DNA of 41,186 nt from CAYRVX01 sp964642165 (GTDB taxonomy: Bacteria; Planctomycetota; Phycisphaerae; SM23-33), in assembly GCA_964642165.1 (NCBI GenBank), contig CAZXOC010000026.1, positions 1-41,186 on the forward strand. The letters are read 5' to 3'. A program made the translations under genes and the position numbers. Every line of letters begins with the position of its first letter. Position 1 is the first letter of the stretch. Below the pieces are notes generated by a model that did no database searches, had not been told where the DNA came from, and worked only from the letters and a program-made list of their open reading frames with translations. Below, piece after piece: positions 23,501 to 31,942 of this stretch.

Positions 23501-26500
23501 GAGCTGGACCTGTCGCCGGTCGACGCGGACGAGTTGATCGGCGCGGACCTTCGGCAGGACGACGTGCCGCGAGAGCTGCGCCGTCAGCGCGAACGGGCGG
23601 TACGGCCAGTAGTACGTCGCGACCTTGACGGCCCCGCCCTTCCCGCTGGGCCGGCCCACCGTGCCGTTGGCGCTTCGCCGCCCGCCGACGACGCGGGGGA
23701 CCTTCAGCGTCATGCCGCCGGCGGCGTGGAGGGCGACCGTGCCGCTCTCTCGGCCGACGTCGGCGGCCCGGGGCAGCGCCAGGCGGGCCGGCTGGTCCAG
23801 CGCCGGCAGCTTGCCGACCCAGCGGGCCGTCAGCTCGTAGGCCTTCGTCGCCGGGCGATGCAGGCGGACCTCCATCACCTGGAACGTCAGCCCGTCCAGC
23901 TTCTTCGTGCCCGCCCGGCGGACGTCGCGCAGGTTCGCGCCGCCCAGGTCGGTCAGCGTCACGCCGTCCGGCAGCAGCAACCCGAACCGCTCGTGCGTCC
24001 CCGCCGAGAAGCGGAACCGGATCCGGCTGACGCCCACGAGGGCCCAGTGGAAGGCGTACACGTCGTGGGCGGCGGCCGCCTGGAGCGTCCGGTCCGCCGC
24101 GCCGGCGCCCACCTTCGGCGACCACGTCAGCGTCACGTCGCGCTGCATGCCGAGCGGGACGGTCCACCGGGTGACCTCCACTTCCACGGCGCCCCTCCGG
24201 GCGGTCAGCGAGACCTTCGAGAGCGCCCCGTCGACGCCCGGCGCGTCCAGCTCCAGGTGCCGCTCGGGCAGCTCGACCGTCAGCACGGCTCCGGGCAGAG
24301 GCGGCAGCGAGAACCGCACGCTGCCCCGCTCGCCGAGCCGCTTCGGCGTCGTCACCGACGAGACCTTCAGCTCGGCGTCGGTCTCGCCCGGCAGCGTGAG
24401 GACCATGCCCTTGGGGCCGACCTGAAGGCGGGCGGGCTTGCCGTCGAGCGTCGCGGCCGTCACCGCCACGCCCTTCATCGGCAGCGGCAGGACCACCCAG
24501 CCCTTGCCGAACGTCTTGACGCGGGCCGTCAGGACGAGGTTCATCCGTTCGCCCGCGAAGGTCGCCTGGTAGCGCACGCCGGCCAGCGCCACGTTGACCG
24601 GCCCGGCCGGCACGTCGATGCGGTCCTCCGGGTGGGCGCGGTTCCACAGCTCGACGTAGCGGCGGTACGGGATGAGGACCTTCCCGGCCTCCTCGGCGCG
24701 GGTCGGATCGCCCTCGTAGGGCACGATGACGGGCGGGAGCTTCGCCGCGGGCGCCGGGCGGACCGCGGAGGGCTTGCCCTTCGCCGCGGGCGCCTTACCG
24801 GCGGCCCGGGCCGTCGCGGCCGTCAGGCAGATCGCGGCGAGTGCGATCGCCGCCGTCCTTGCCGCGGTCGGAACGCTGCCGGGCGACGGGGCGGGCCCGA
24901 CGATCTTCCGCCAGAGCCAGCCCATCCCGCCCAGCACGAGGTACACGGGAATCAGAACCAGCGCGCCGAGGAACGCCCCGTTGGCCAGGTACGCGGCGGC
25001 CGGCCACCAGATCGCCACGATCGTCGAGACGGTCAGCACGCCGAAGACGAAGGCCGCACGCCGGCGCGGGCAGCAGCGGATCATCCCAAAACCCACCAGC
25101 AGCACGGCGGCCAGGCCGAGCCTCCACGCCGTGTCGATGGTCGTCCCGCGGGTCAGCCCGATCTCCGGCGCCGCGGGGCCCAGTGAGGAGTAGGTGGCCG
25201 CGGGCCCGGCGTCGGCCGTCGCGACCAGCTCGACGGGCAAGGCGTAGCGCCCGCGGGTGCGCGTGCGCGTCGGCTTGCCTGCTGCCGGCGGCGCCGCCGG
25301 CGGCTGGGGTCTCTTCGCCCCCTCCGGCTGGGTCCCCGGCGGCCTGCGGGGCGTTCCCACCGGCTCGCCCGGCGCGGAGGGACCGGGCCTGCCCTCGTCC
25401 TCGGATTTGGCCTGCCAGTGCACGCGCGCCTCATCGAGGATCGACAGCTTGTCCGCGGCTCGCCCAGCGTGCATGCCCAAGCTCCCGACGGCGACCCTCC
25501 TGGCGCGGCCGAACAGGTCCCCCAGCACTTCGATGGCGCGGACGCCGGCGGCCTTCGGCCGCCAGACGCCCTCGGCGTCCATGTCCGTGAACTGCTTGGA
25601 GATGCGGTAGCCCGGCGGCGGGAGGACGGTCCAGCGGAGGTGGTTGACTTCCACGCCCGGCAGCGACGCGGCGGCCAGCGCCACGCGCCCCAGCGACGCA
25701 TCAACGCCGCTCAGCGCGTAGACGACCTTCACACTCTGGGCGCGGTTCGACCGCGGCAGCGCCACCAGGTACTGCCCCGGTGCCTTCTCCTTGGGTTTGG
25801 CCGGGCGGCCGGCGACCTCCACCGACCACAGCTCCGCGCCGGTCGGCAGGTGCACGGTCAGGAACTGCATGCCGGCGTTGACGACGCGGAAGATCGCCTG
25901 CGTCCGCTGCGAGCCGCGCGCGCCGAGGTAGGTGGTGAAGGTCGCGTCGGCGGCCAGCGCTGTCGGGATGTCGTACTTGTCGTGCGCCTTGGCGGTCAGG
26001 CGGATGCTCGCGCCCGCCCCGGCGGGCGAGGTGGGCGCGCTCAGGCGGTAGGCGCGAAACAGCCGCCTGGCCGGCGCGGGCAGCGGCGGCAGGTCGATGG
26101 CGTCCACCTTGCTCGTGCCGCTCGGCTCGACGGTGACGTCCAGCTCCTCGCTGGCCTCCAGGGCGAGCATCTCGTGGACCTGCCCGGCCCCGACGGGGCG
26201 GACGAGCGGCACGGACACCTCGCCGCCCGGCAGGGGCCAGTCGTAGCGCACGTCCACGCGCACGGCGCCCGTCGTCTGGTCGTCCAGCCGGAGCTGCCAG
26301 AGGTCGTACGCGCCGGCCAGTCCCGGCGGAAGCTCGACCGTCGCCTGACCCGGCGGCACGACGCTCTTGCCCGCCAGGTGCCGGCCCGGGGCGGTGATGG
26401 AGACCGTCCGCCCGCGCTGCTTGTCCGTCAGCCGCTTGTCCGCCAGCAGGTACAGCGTTCGCGCGCGGGCCCGCGTGATCCGGTAGGTGATGCGCCACGT

Positions 26501-28354
26501 GCCGATGAGCTTGGTGGCGTCGGCCTGGACCAGCCCGATGCTGTCGGCGGCCAGGCGATGGGTCCCGCGGCTGACGCGGACGGTGACGGGTCCGTCCGGC
26601 CGCACATCGTACGTGTAGGCCAACTGCACGTCGCCGCCCAGGCCCAGCAGGCTCATGCGACCGACGGTGACCTTCTTGAGTTGCCCGGGGACGCGCACGG
26701 GCACGGCGTGCAGGTCGCCGGACGACGCGACGGCGATCTGCCCGGAGACGGTCTCCGCCCGGGCGCCGGGAACCGGCAGGGCCACCTCGCGCGGACTCGC
26801 GCCGGTCGGCCAGGTCCACGCGGGCGGCACGTGTCGCATGGAAACGTCCACCTTGACGGCCCCTTCCGGGCGCACGGGCGTCCCGAGGGCGATCTTGAGC
26901 GTCCGCTTGCCGGCGATCTCCACGACGCGGTACTCGAAGCCGGTCTTCTTGGCGTCCACGGTCACGCCGTCGAGGTGCCAGCGGCTCGCGGCGGCGGGCA
27001 GGTCGATGGACACGTCGAACAGCTCGCGCCCGACGGCGGTGATCTGGAACCGGCTGCGCAGGCTGATCTGCTCCGGCGTGACGGTCAGGCGGTGCCTGGC
27101 CTCGCAGGAGCGCCGCAGCGTCGCGGCGGCCAGGTCCAGCCCCACCGACCAGTCCTGCGACCAGTGATAGAACAGGCGCCCCTGGCGAGCGGCGAGCAGC
27201 CCGGGTACCAGGCTGGCGTGGGCCAGGTCCTGTCGCCGCGCGCGGCGGAGCCGCTGCCCGCGGATGTGCAGCTCGCCGCCCGTGTCGACCAACAGGTAGC
27301 CGTGCTCGAAATCGGCCCCGAGCAGCCGGACGAACGGGCTGGCCCACGCCCCGCCGGGCGCCCGCGGCGCGGAGGCCTGGATGTGCACCGCCTGCGTACC
27401 GCGGCTGGCCTTGCGGAGGCGCACGACCAGGCGCTTGGGAGCGCCCTTCCCGCCCGGCGCGGCGACCGACCACGTCACCAGGGCCGGGCAGCTCGCGCCC
27501 GTGACGGTCCACCCGGGCGGCACGAGGAACGTCAGCTCGCGCACGCCCCGGCGCAGCACCTGGACGGTGTAGAGGCAGTGCAGGTTCTGGTCGGCCTCGG
27601 TGAGCTGGACGGTGGTCGCGGCCGTGCCCAGCAGGATGGCGCGCTCGTCCTCCTGCCGGCCGTTGCCCATCAACGCGACCGTCGCCGAGCCGTGCCCGCC
27701 GAGGGCCAGTCGCACGTTCGTGCGGTCGGCCTTCTTGTCGTACGTCGCGGCGGCGACGGGCACGGTGGCGTGCACTTCCAGGTCGCCCGGCGCGGAGAAG
27801 GCCATCTCGCCGGCCGTCGCCGTCGGCAGCGTCAGCCCGAACTGCATCCCGCCGCCCTTGAGCTCCTTCAGCCGCGCCGAGCCGACCAGGTCGACGGTAT
27901 GCGGCCCGCGCCCGGTGACGACGAGGACGAGCCGCCCGCTTCGGTCGTAGCCCAGCGGCGCGGGCTTGCCGTCCAGCGTCAGGCGGACCAGCCCGACCTG
28001 GCCGAAGCGCACGGGCACGGCGACCGGCCGGTCGCTCATCGAGACGACCGTCAGCTTGCCCGTCACGCTCAGCGTTTCGCCGCGGATGGTGCCCTGGTAG
28101 ACGGCGCGGGTCACCTGGCCGACGGGGCGCTGCTCGTCGGCGCGCGCCCGGGCCTCGGCGGCGGCCAGGAGCTTCTCGAACGCCCCCCGCTCCATCAAGA
28201 CCGCCTTGTCCACCGGGGCGATCAGCGAGGCCACGTCCCGGTACGGCACGTAGATCGTCGGGGCCTTGTTCTGCTTGCCATCCCGGGCGTCGGCGGCCGG
28301 AGGAAACGCGCCCGCCGCACCCAGGAGGATCAGGAAGATCGCGTGCGGTCTCAT
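20567..28354 (-). CDS. Giant two-module membrane-anchored protein of unknown family (2595 residues)
   Basis: The ATG at 28354 follows GGAGAAGGAGTAAGGCC and gives a signal peptide (residues 1-23). Module B (about 30-1150) begins with TIYVPYRDVASLI at 33-45 and has a long beta-rich region with TFLVPPGWTVTGASCPALVTW, LWSVEVAGRPAKP near 840 and WTVLPPPGYRI. It ends in about three membrane helices (1077-1150). A fourth hydrophobic stretch (TAAIALAAICLTAATARAAG, near 1165) looks like an internal signal peptide. Module C (about 1200-2595) repeats the plan: VIVPYEGD, KVLIPYRRYVELW, DGVTLTDLGGANL, LWSAIVAGQPVKP near 2006, WSLRLPKGYRYL, then helices at about 2508-2590. Before those helices module C has an extra Gln/Asn/Gly-rich part (about 2131-2470). 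The upstream gene, 4 bp away, is a single module of the same kind. No function is known to me; an exported scaffold or envelope protein is the simplest guess. Confidence 0.85.
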   Translation of the reverse strand: MRPHAIFLILLGAAGAFPPAADARDGKQNKAPTIYVPYRDVASLIAPVDKAVLMERGAFEKLLAAAEARARADEQRPVGQVTRAVYQGTIRGETLSVTGKLTVVSMSDRPVAVPVRFGQVGLVRLTLDGKPAPLGYDRSGRLVLVVTGRGPHTVDLVGSARLKELKGGGMQFGLTLPTATAGEMAFSAPGDLEVHATVPVAAATYDKKADRTNVRLALGGHGSATVALMGNGRQEDERAILLGTAATTVQLTEADQNLHCLYTVQVLRRGVRELTFLVPPGWTVTGASCPALVTWSVAAPGGKGAPKRLVVRLRKASRGTQAVHIQASAPRAPGGAWASPFVRLLGADFEHGYLLVDTGGELHIRGQRLRRARRQDLAHASLVPGLLAARQGRLFYHWSQDWSVGLDLAAATLRRSCEARHRLTVTPEQISLRSRFQITAVGRELFDVSIDLPAAASRWHLDGVTVDAKKTGFEYRVVEIAGKRTLKIALGTPVRPEGAVKVDVSMRHVPPAWTWPTGASPREVALPVPGARAETVSGQIAVASSGDLHAVPVRVPGQLKKVTVGRMSLLGLGGDVQLAYTYDVRPDGPVTVRVSRGTHRLAADSIGLVQADATKLIGTWRITYRITRARARTLYLLADKRLTDKQRGRTVSITAPGRHLAGKSVVPPGQATVELPPGLAGAYDLWQLRLDDQTTGAVRVDVRYDWPLPGGEVSVPLVRPVGAGQVHEMLALEASEELDVTVEPSGTSKVDAIDLPPLPAPARRLFRAYRLSAPTSPAGAGASIRLTAKAHDKYDIPTALAADATFTTYLGARGSQRTQAIFRVVNAGMQFLTVHLPTGAELWSVEVAGRPAKPKEKAPGQYLVALPRSNRAQSVKVVYALSGVDASLGRVALAAASLPGVEVNHLRWTVLPPPGYRISKQFTDMDAEGVWRPKAAGVRAIEVLGDLFGRARRVAVGSLGMHAGRAADKLSILDEARVHWQAKSEDEGRPGPSAPGEPVGTPRRPPGTQPEGAKRPQPPAAPPAAGKPTRTRTRGRYALPVELVATADAGPAATYSSLGPAAPEIGLTRGTTIDTAWRLGLAAVLLVGFGMIRCCPRRRAAFVFGVLTVSTIVAIWWPAAAYLANGAFLGALVLIPVYLVLGGMGWLWRKIVGPAPSPGSVPTAARTAAIALAAICLTAATARAAGKAPAAKGKPSAVRPAPAAKLPPVIVPYEGDPTRAEEAGKVLIPYRRYVELWNRAHPEDRIDVPAGPVNVALAGVRYQATFAGERMNLVLTARVKTFGKGWVVLPLPMKGVAVTAATLDGKPARLQVGPKGMVLTLPGETDAELKVSSVTTPKRLGERGSVRFSLPPLPGAVLTVELPERHLELDAPGVDGALSKVSLTARRGAVEVEVTRWTVPLGMQRDVTLTWSPKVGAGAADRTLQAAAAHDVYAFHWALVGVSRIRFRFSAGTHERFGLLLPDGVTLTDLGGANLRDVRRAGTKKLDGLTFQVMEVRLHRPATKAYELTARWVGKLPALDQPARLALPRAADVGRESGTVALHAAGGMTLKVPRVVGGRRSANGTVGRPSGKGGAVKVATYYWPYRPFALTAQLSRHVVLPKVRADQLVRVDRRQVQLLVQAELATQRGRIFGASFALPDGYELLSAIGPAVEDHYEQPTPAGRRLHVNFRAGVAKTSVALVLVRKDVQPRDLTVPHVTVLDAAGRPLSDQAGRLAVQVARNLEAETLASDQLRGIPPARTRGWLNAEQARAVQFAYSYEKPAFSLRLRVRPQPTKVGVEVFAGLLVRPTSAWWSYRLRYRIDGTPIDQVRFSLPSRYAPLVAVGSPAMRSVSQRPDPDDGKRTQWTVSLVNEVTGTLDVAVNFAETIDASTNSLTIPRIVVPAPAGQREAYHAILAVQNASRHELDLVEPQRPVPLPRGEKANRLLEPVRGGLQFVHQSFTEDWSVTLTLTPAEAASRVEAVVDLMDMTTAIDRTGRCRYEVRLMLQNRTQQFLRVRVPDSLSLWSAIVAGQPVKPVVERKGSAVVLIPLVKTSPGGLPYDVKLYLAGTSGRRLGLLTELKPPAIGIEDVPVERTTWSLRLPKGYRYLRPGGNLSPVAVGGIDIARRQVRLEQSKRFVRTGRDVFSSGSSRRQHATAANWRWFNKKIALEYDENRQLLETNRPRISNEEYLRQKRKLDDLSGSQYGLLAVWKDNARTLNVQGTGNINVALNNDAVNGGVAEILRNGYLNTMPAFVQQAAEKQKKHIAREMATNEFLISNAGDVQMGAVSGTLRIEGGTLKLADGRTVQVGVDGVLDLGGQRILTDDEDRDKRAEAAQLLGKLQADQRRNHLLRQDELRGQLALLGDNRLQRYYVNLGNQAGQAQAAGQGQAAQVAFGNGTLTLEGSEVRLARPGLPSGRFAPDVTAGEAGAAGRGRPGSGTGGGRGPAAGADASGFVRLGTRVDAPVDRREGGLGVGGVADTGLAVAGGTFSLPVTLPPGGERWDFQGPTGEPVVRLLVVDERLIGGAHATGAVLALAVVVWLLSRLWRQLWRRGEAVWGGFVAAYVVLAIVLAALVVTGGMAWVGAFVAFGAVLCPVEVLHRLLARRGARAAA

Positions 28355-28358
28355 GGCC

Positions 28359-31300
28359 TTACTCCTTCTCCTGGTCGTCCGGGGCTTGGCTGCCGGGCTG
28401 GTCCTGCGGTCCCTCGTCGGCCTGTGGGCCCTCACCGGGCGTAGGTGGCGGCGCGGCCGGACGCGGCGCCGCGGGGGCGAGGACCGCCGGCTCGGCCGAC
28501 GGCTTGGCCCGCCGCTCGGCGATCTGGCGCGGCAGGCGCTTGAGCAGCCAGTGCGCCACCCAGAGGCCCAGGACGATCAGTCCCGCCCACTGGCCTCGCC
28601 ACAGAAGGTGCTTTACCAGTTCCGGGGCGAACAGGCGGAGCAGCAGGACGCCGACGGCCGCCAGCAGCACCAGGACGCACCGCTGGAACCCGGTCAGCTT
28701 GAGCGCAGCGATGCCCACCAGCAGGATCGCCGCCCAGACGGCGATGCTGAAGGTCTCCCTTCGGGCCAGCCAGATCCTCAGCTCGCCGGGCGCACCGTGA
28801 CGGACGAAGTCCCACGTGCGCCCCTGCGGGGCGAACTGGAAGGCGACCTTGCCGGGATAGCCGGCGGCGAGCATCCGGAGCTGCCTCTCCCCGCCGTCCA
28901 GCGGGCGGAAGGCCGGGCTATGCCACAGCAGGTAGTCCTCGGAGGGGATCCTCAGCCGCCAGAGCGTCTGCTGGATGGGGATGCCTTCCGGGAGCTGCGG
29001 GGCCGAGAGCCTCCGCAGGGAGGCGTCCTTCAGGCCGTAGCGAACCTCCAGCACGAGCCGGGTGACCTGTCCGGCCGAGGGGGGCAGGCGGACGATCTTC
29101 TCCTCGTCGGTGGGGCCGTCCTCGGTGGGCGCTTCGGCGCCGTTGAGCAGCACGGAGAAGTAGTCCCCGCCGGGAGGCAGCTTGACCGACAGGCGATCGC
29201 CGCGGCTGGTCTTCAGGAGGAAGGTGGCGTGGGTGTTGATCTCGCGGTTTCGCCCGATGACCTGCTCGATGACGGCGCCGGTGACGAGGGTGGTGAAGAC
29301 GGCGGCTTCCTTCTGTGCCGTCACAGGCAGGACGAGGGCAAAGGGCGGGGCGTTGCACCGGTAGGCCAGCGAGGCGACCTTGCGGTGGGCCGCCTCGGGC
29401 AGGTCGGCGGCGCTGGTCGGGTCGCCGTCGATGAGGTTCTCCTTGACCGTCGGCTCGCCGATGGCGAGCGTGTCCGCCTTGGCGACGGCGACGTAGCCGA
29501 CCTGATCGGAGAGCTTGCCCGCGGCGAGGATGGGCAGGACGTCGACGAGGTTGGTCTTGCCCTCGGTATCGGCCTGGAAGCTCCTCCGCAGGGAAACGGT
29601 CAGCCGGTAGCGGTCGGTCACGGGCGACTGGAGGACGATCTTGTAGTAGGCCCACTCGCCGACCTTCACGCCGGGCCGGGTCGTCGGCTTCGCCGCGCGC
29701 AGCCCGGCGGGCAGGGCGTCCAGGCGGGGCTTCTCCTTGATGTCCCGCCCGCTGAGGCGGACTCCCTCGTTGGCCAGTGTGGCCGGCATCTGGACGTAGA
29801 ACGTGTCCACCGGCGCGTAAAGGACGCGGTATTCCACGACGGCCTGTTCCTCGACCGACCCGGGCTGGATGTCCACCAGCCGGTGCACCGCCGCCGAGAC
29901 CTGCGGGGGTTTGACGGCGACTTTCAGCCTCGCGCCGGCGGGCTTGGCCGGATCGATGCTGCGGAACTCGAGGGCCATCGCCGGGGAAAGCCCCGGCAGG
30001 GAAACCCACCGACTCGCGCGGTTGAGCGGCAGGGGCTGAAGCTGCTGGCGCGACTCCTCCTCCGCCCGCAGGCGGTCGGCCAGCAACACCAGGACCTGCC
30101 CGCTGTAGAGGCGCAGGTTCTCCCGGTCGGCCAGCGGCAGCCGGAAGTCCACCGGCGCGTCGGCCGTGGCGCGGTCCGCGCGAGCGGCCAACTCCAGCGT
30201 GATCGAGCCGGTCACCTCCCGCTTGAGCAGGATGTTGACGGTCCGCCCCGGCCCGTTGCCCGAGAGCTGGTGGTCGTCCACCAGGGCGGCCGGGCCGATC
30301 GAGACGACCTCCCAGGGCTCGGGCAGGTTCAGCGAGAGCCGAAAGACGCCGGCGCGCTCGATCTGGTACGCCAGCCGCCCGCGCAGCTCGAGGCGGTCGC
30401 TGTCCACGCCGAGGGCCCACAGGTGGCTGGCGGTGATTCGCGGGGCGACCGTGCCGATGGCCAGCGCCCCGCCGTAGTCGGCCGTGATGAACCGCCACGC
30501 CGTGACGCCGCGCCGGGCGCGGAGGGCCTTCGGCAGGCGCCCCGTGTCCACCCGCGCGAGGTTCCGGGCGTCGACGAGCTCCACGCTGCGGCGCGGACTG
30601 TGCGTGACGGCCACCAGCCCGCTGCGCCGGAGCACCTGCCGGGTGAGAATCGGCGACAGCGCCACGCGGGTCTGGGCCTCCTTGAGGAACAGCTCCATCT
30701 TCACGGTCAGCGCGTAGCTGTCCTTGACGGGAGAAAACAGCCGGACCCGCAGCTCCTGGGCGCGTCCCGGCGCGCCGGCGTCGATGTCCCACCGGGCGAT
30801 GTTGCTGCCCTCGACGCTGGTGACGCGAAAGCCCCCGGGCAGTTGGATCGTGAAGGAATCCACCCCGCGGCGGCGGATGTCATAGGTGAACTTCACCTCG
30901 TGGCTGATGAGCGCCTCGCCGACGTCGATGTGCTGCTGCTGGTCGGAGATGACCACGGGCGCCAGGTCCGCGGCGGCCTGGGTCTTGGGCTTCCAGCTCA
31001 GCTTGACGGTCCTGGCCGAGCCGAGGAACGCCCGAAGGCGCGTGGCCTTCTTGCCGGCCTGGGCGACCTGCTCGGTGCTGGCCGCCAGCATCGGCTCGAC
31101 GTCCACCTTCATGTTCTCCTCGGGGATGGTCAGCTCGAAGGTGGTGATCGCCGAGGCGGGGATCTGGAAACCGAGGACGTTCAGCCCGGGCTTGGTGACG
31201 AGCTGGCGGACGAACTCGACGACGAGCACGCGCCGCCCCTTGCCGCGGGTCAGCAGGACGTAGCGCCCCTTGACGACGCGCAGCAGCGGCTCGGGGCCCT

Positions 31301-31715
31301 TCGCGGGCTTGCCGCCGGGCCCGACGAACCGCACGGCCGCCACGGCCACGTCCGCCAGGCCGATGGGCACCTCGACCCAGCCGTCGGCGAGGACGTCCAC
31401 CGTCAGCTCGAGCTGCATGCTGGCCAGCTCGGCGTCCACCTTGCCGGTGAAGCGGGACGTCGAGACGAGGTACGGCGTGGGGGCCTCGACGACCTCCGCG
31501 GGGGCGCGCCGGGCCTCCCGCCACAGCCGCCGGAACTCCTCGTACGGCAGGAAGACGCCCTGCTTCTCCGTCTCGAAGACGCCCTTGAGCTTCTCGTACG
31601 GCACGTAGACCTTCACCGGCTGCGTCGTCGCGGGTCCGGCCGGCGCGACGGCGGGGGGCAGGCACGCGGCGAGCACAAGTACGGTCCACCCCCAGGTGCG
31701 AACGTGGCTGTTCAT
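28359..31715 (-). CDS. Single-module membrane-anchored protein paralogous to the giant downstream protein
   Basis: This 1118-residue protein starts at an ATG with GGGAG upstream. Signal peptide 1-27 precedes VKVYVPYEKL (34-43) and GVFLPYEEFRRLW (53-65). This paired VPY...LPY motif is also seen in module C of the giant protein. The beta-rich body contains TIQLPGGFRVTSVEGSNIARW, LSVKLPPGGDYFSVLLNG near 850 and LWRLRIPSEDYLLW, each with a counterpart in both giant modules. About three membrane helices (985-1063) precede a Pro/Ala/Gln-rich cytoplasmic-like tail of 55 residues. The stop codon lies 4 bp before the giant gene, so the two are co-transcribed. A weak -10-like TACGAT (31742-31737) lies upstream with no well-spaced -35. 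I recognise no named family; the repeated motifs suggest subunits of one envelope structure. Confidence 0.85.
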   Translation of the reverse strand: MNSHVRTWGWTVLVLAACLPPAVAPAGPATTQPVKVYVPYEKLKGVFETEKQGVFLPYEEFRRLWREARRAPAEVVEAPTPYLVSTSRFTGKVDAELASMQLELTVDVLADGWVEVPIGLADVAVAAVRFVGPGGKPAKGPEPLLRVVKGRYVLLTRGKGRRVLVVEFVRQLVTKPGLNVLGFQIPASAITTFELTIPEENMKVDVEPMLAASTEQVAQAGKKATRLRAFLGSARTVKLSWKPKTQAAADLAPVVISDQQQHIDVGEALISHEVKFTYDIRRRGVDSFTIQLPGGFRVTSVEGSNIARWDIDAGAPGRAQELRVRLFSPVKDSYALTVKMELFLKEAQTRVALSPILTRQVLRRSGLVAVTHSPRRSVELVDARNLARVDTGRLPKALRARRGVTAWRFITADYGGALAIGTVAPRITASHLWALGVDSDRLELRGRLAYQIERAGVFRLSLNLPEPWEVVSIGPAALVDDHQLSGNGPGRTVNILLKREVTGSITLELAARADRATADAPVDFRLPLADRENLRLYSGQVLVLLADRLRAEEESRQQLQPLPLNRASRWVSLPGLSPAMALEFRSIDPAKPAGARLKVAVKPPQVSAAVHRLVDIQPGSVEEQAVVEYRVLYAPVDTFYVQMPATLANEGVRLSGRDIKEKPRLDALPAGLRAAKPTTRPGVKVGEWAYYKIVLQSPVTDRYRLTVSLRRSFQADTEGKTNLVDVLPILAAGKLSDQVGYVAVAKADTLAIGEPTVKENLIDGDPTSAADLPEAAHRKVASLAYRCNAPPFALVLPVTAQKEAAVFTTLVTGAVIEQVIGRNREINTHATFLLKTSRGDRLSVKLPPGGDYFSVLLNGAEAPTEDGPTDEEKIVRLPPSAGQVTRLVLEVRYGLKDASLRRLSAPQLPEGIPIQQTLWRLRIPSEDYLLWHSPAFRPLDGGERQLRMLAAGYPGKVAFQFAPQGRTWDFVRHGAPGELRIWLARRETFSIAVWAAILLVGIAALKLTGFQRCVLVLLAAVGVLLLRLFAPELVKHLLWRGQWAGLIVLGLWVAHWLLKRLPRQIAERRAKPSAEPAVLAPAAPRPAAPPPTPGEGPQADEGPQDQPGSQAPDDQEKE

Positions 31716-31942
31716 GGTCTCGTCTCCCAAAGCGGCATCGTAGGCGAACGGAACGTGATCAATGTACTTTACGACGTACGGCGCGCCGGATTGTTTTGTC
31801 GAAAACCCGCCGCCGCGCTGCGACGTTCGGCGCCGCCGCGATCCGCCGAGCGCGCACCTCGACGCCACAGCGGCCCCGCAACGAACTGTCACCAGCCCCG
31901 CCGATCCCTTCGCCCCCACGGTCGATGCCCGGGAACCGGCGG
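31716..31942. other. Intergenic interval with an AT-richer patch
   Basis: This 227-bp stretch separates the stop of the permease remnant from the start of the paired-motif membrane protein gene; both point left. An AT-richer patch (about 31750-31800) may carry the promoter of the leftward two-gene unit: GATCAA/TTGATC (31757-31762) and TACGAT (31742-31737) are visible, but the 14-bp spacing is not canonical. I see nothing else in it. Confidence 0.3.

Noticed and set aside
20606..25186. Rightward open frame of 1526 codons opposite the giant gene
   Set aside because: It is antisense to a gene with signal peptide, membrane helices and repeated homologous motifs. The product is mostly Arg/Gly/Ala/Pro with no domain. 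Very high GC makes long antisense frames common here.
28355..28435. N-terminal extension of the giant protein to 28435
   Set aside because: The extension is Arg-rich, overlaps the end of the upstream gene, and would bury the signal peptide that begins at 28354 behind a good ribosome site.
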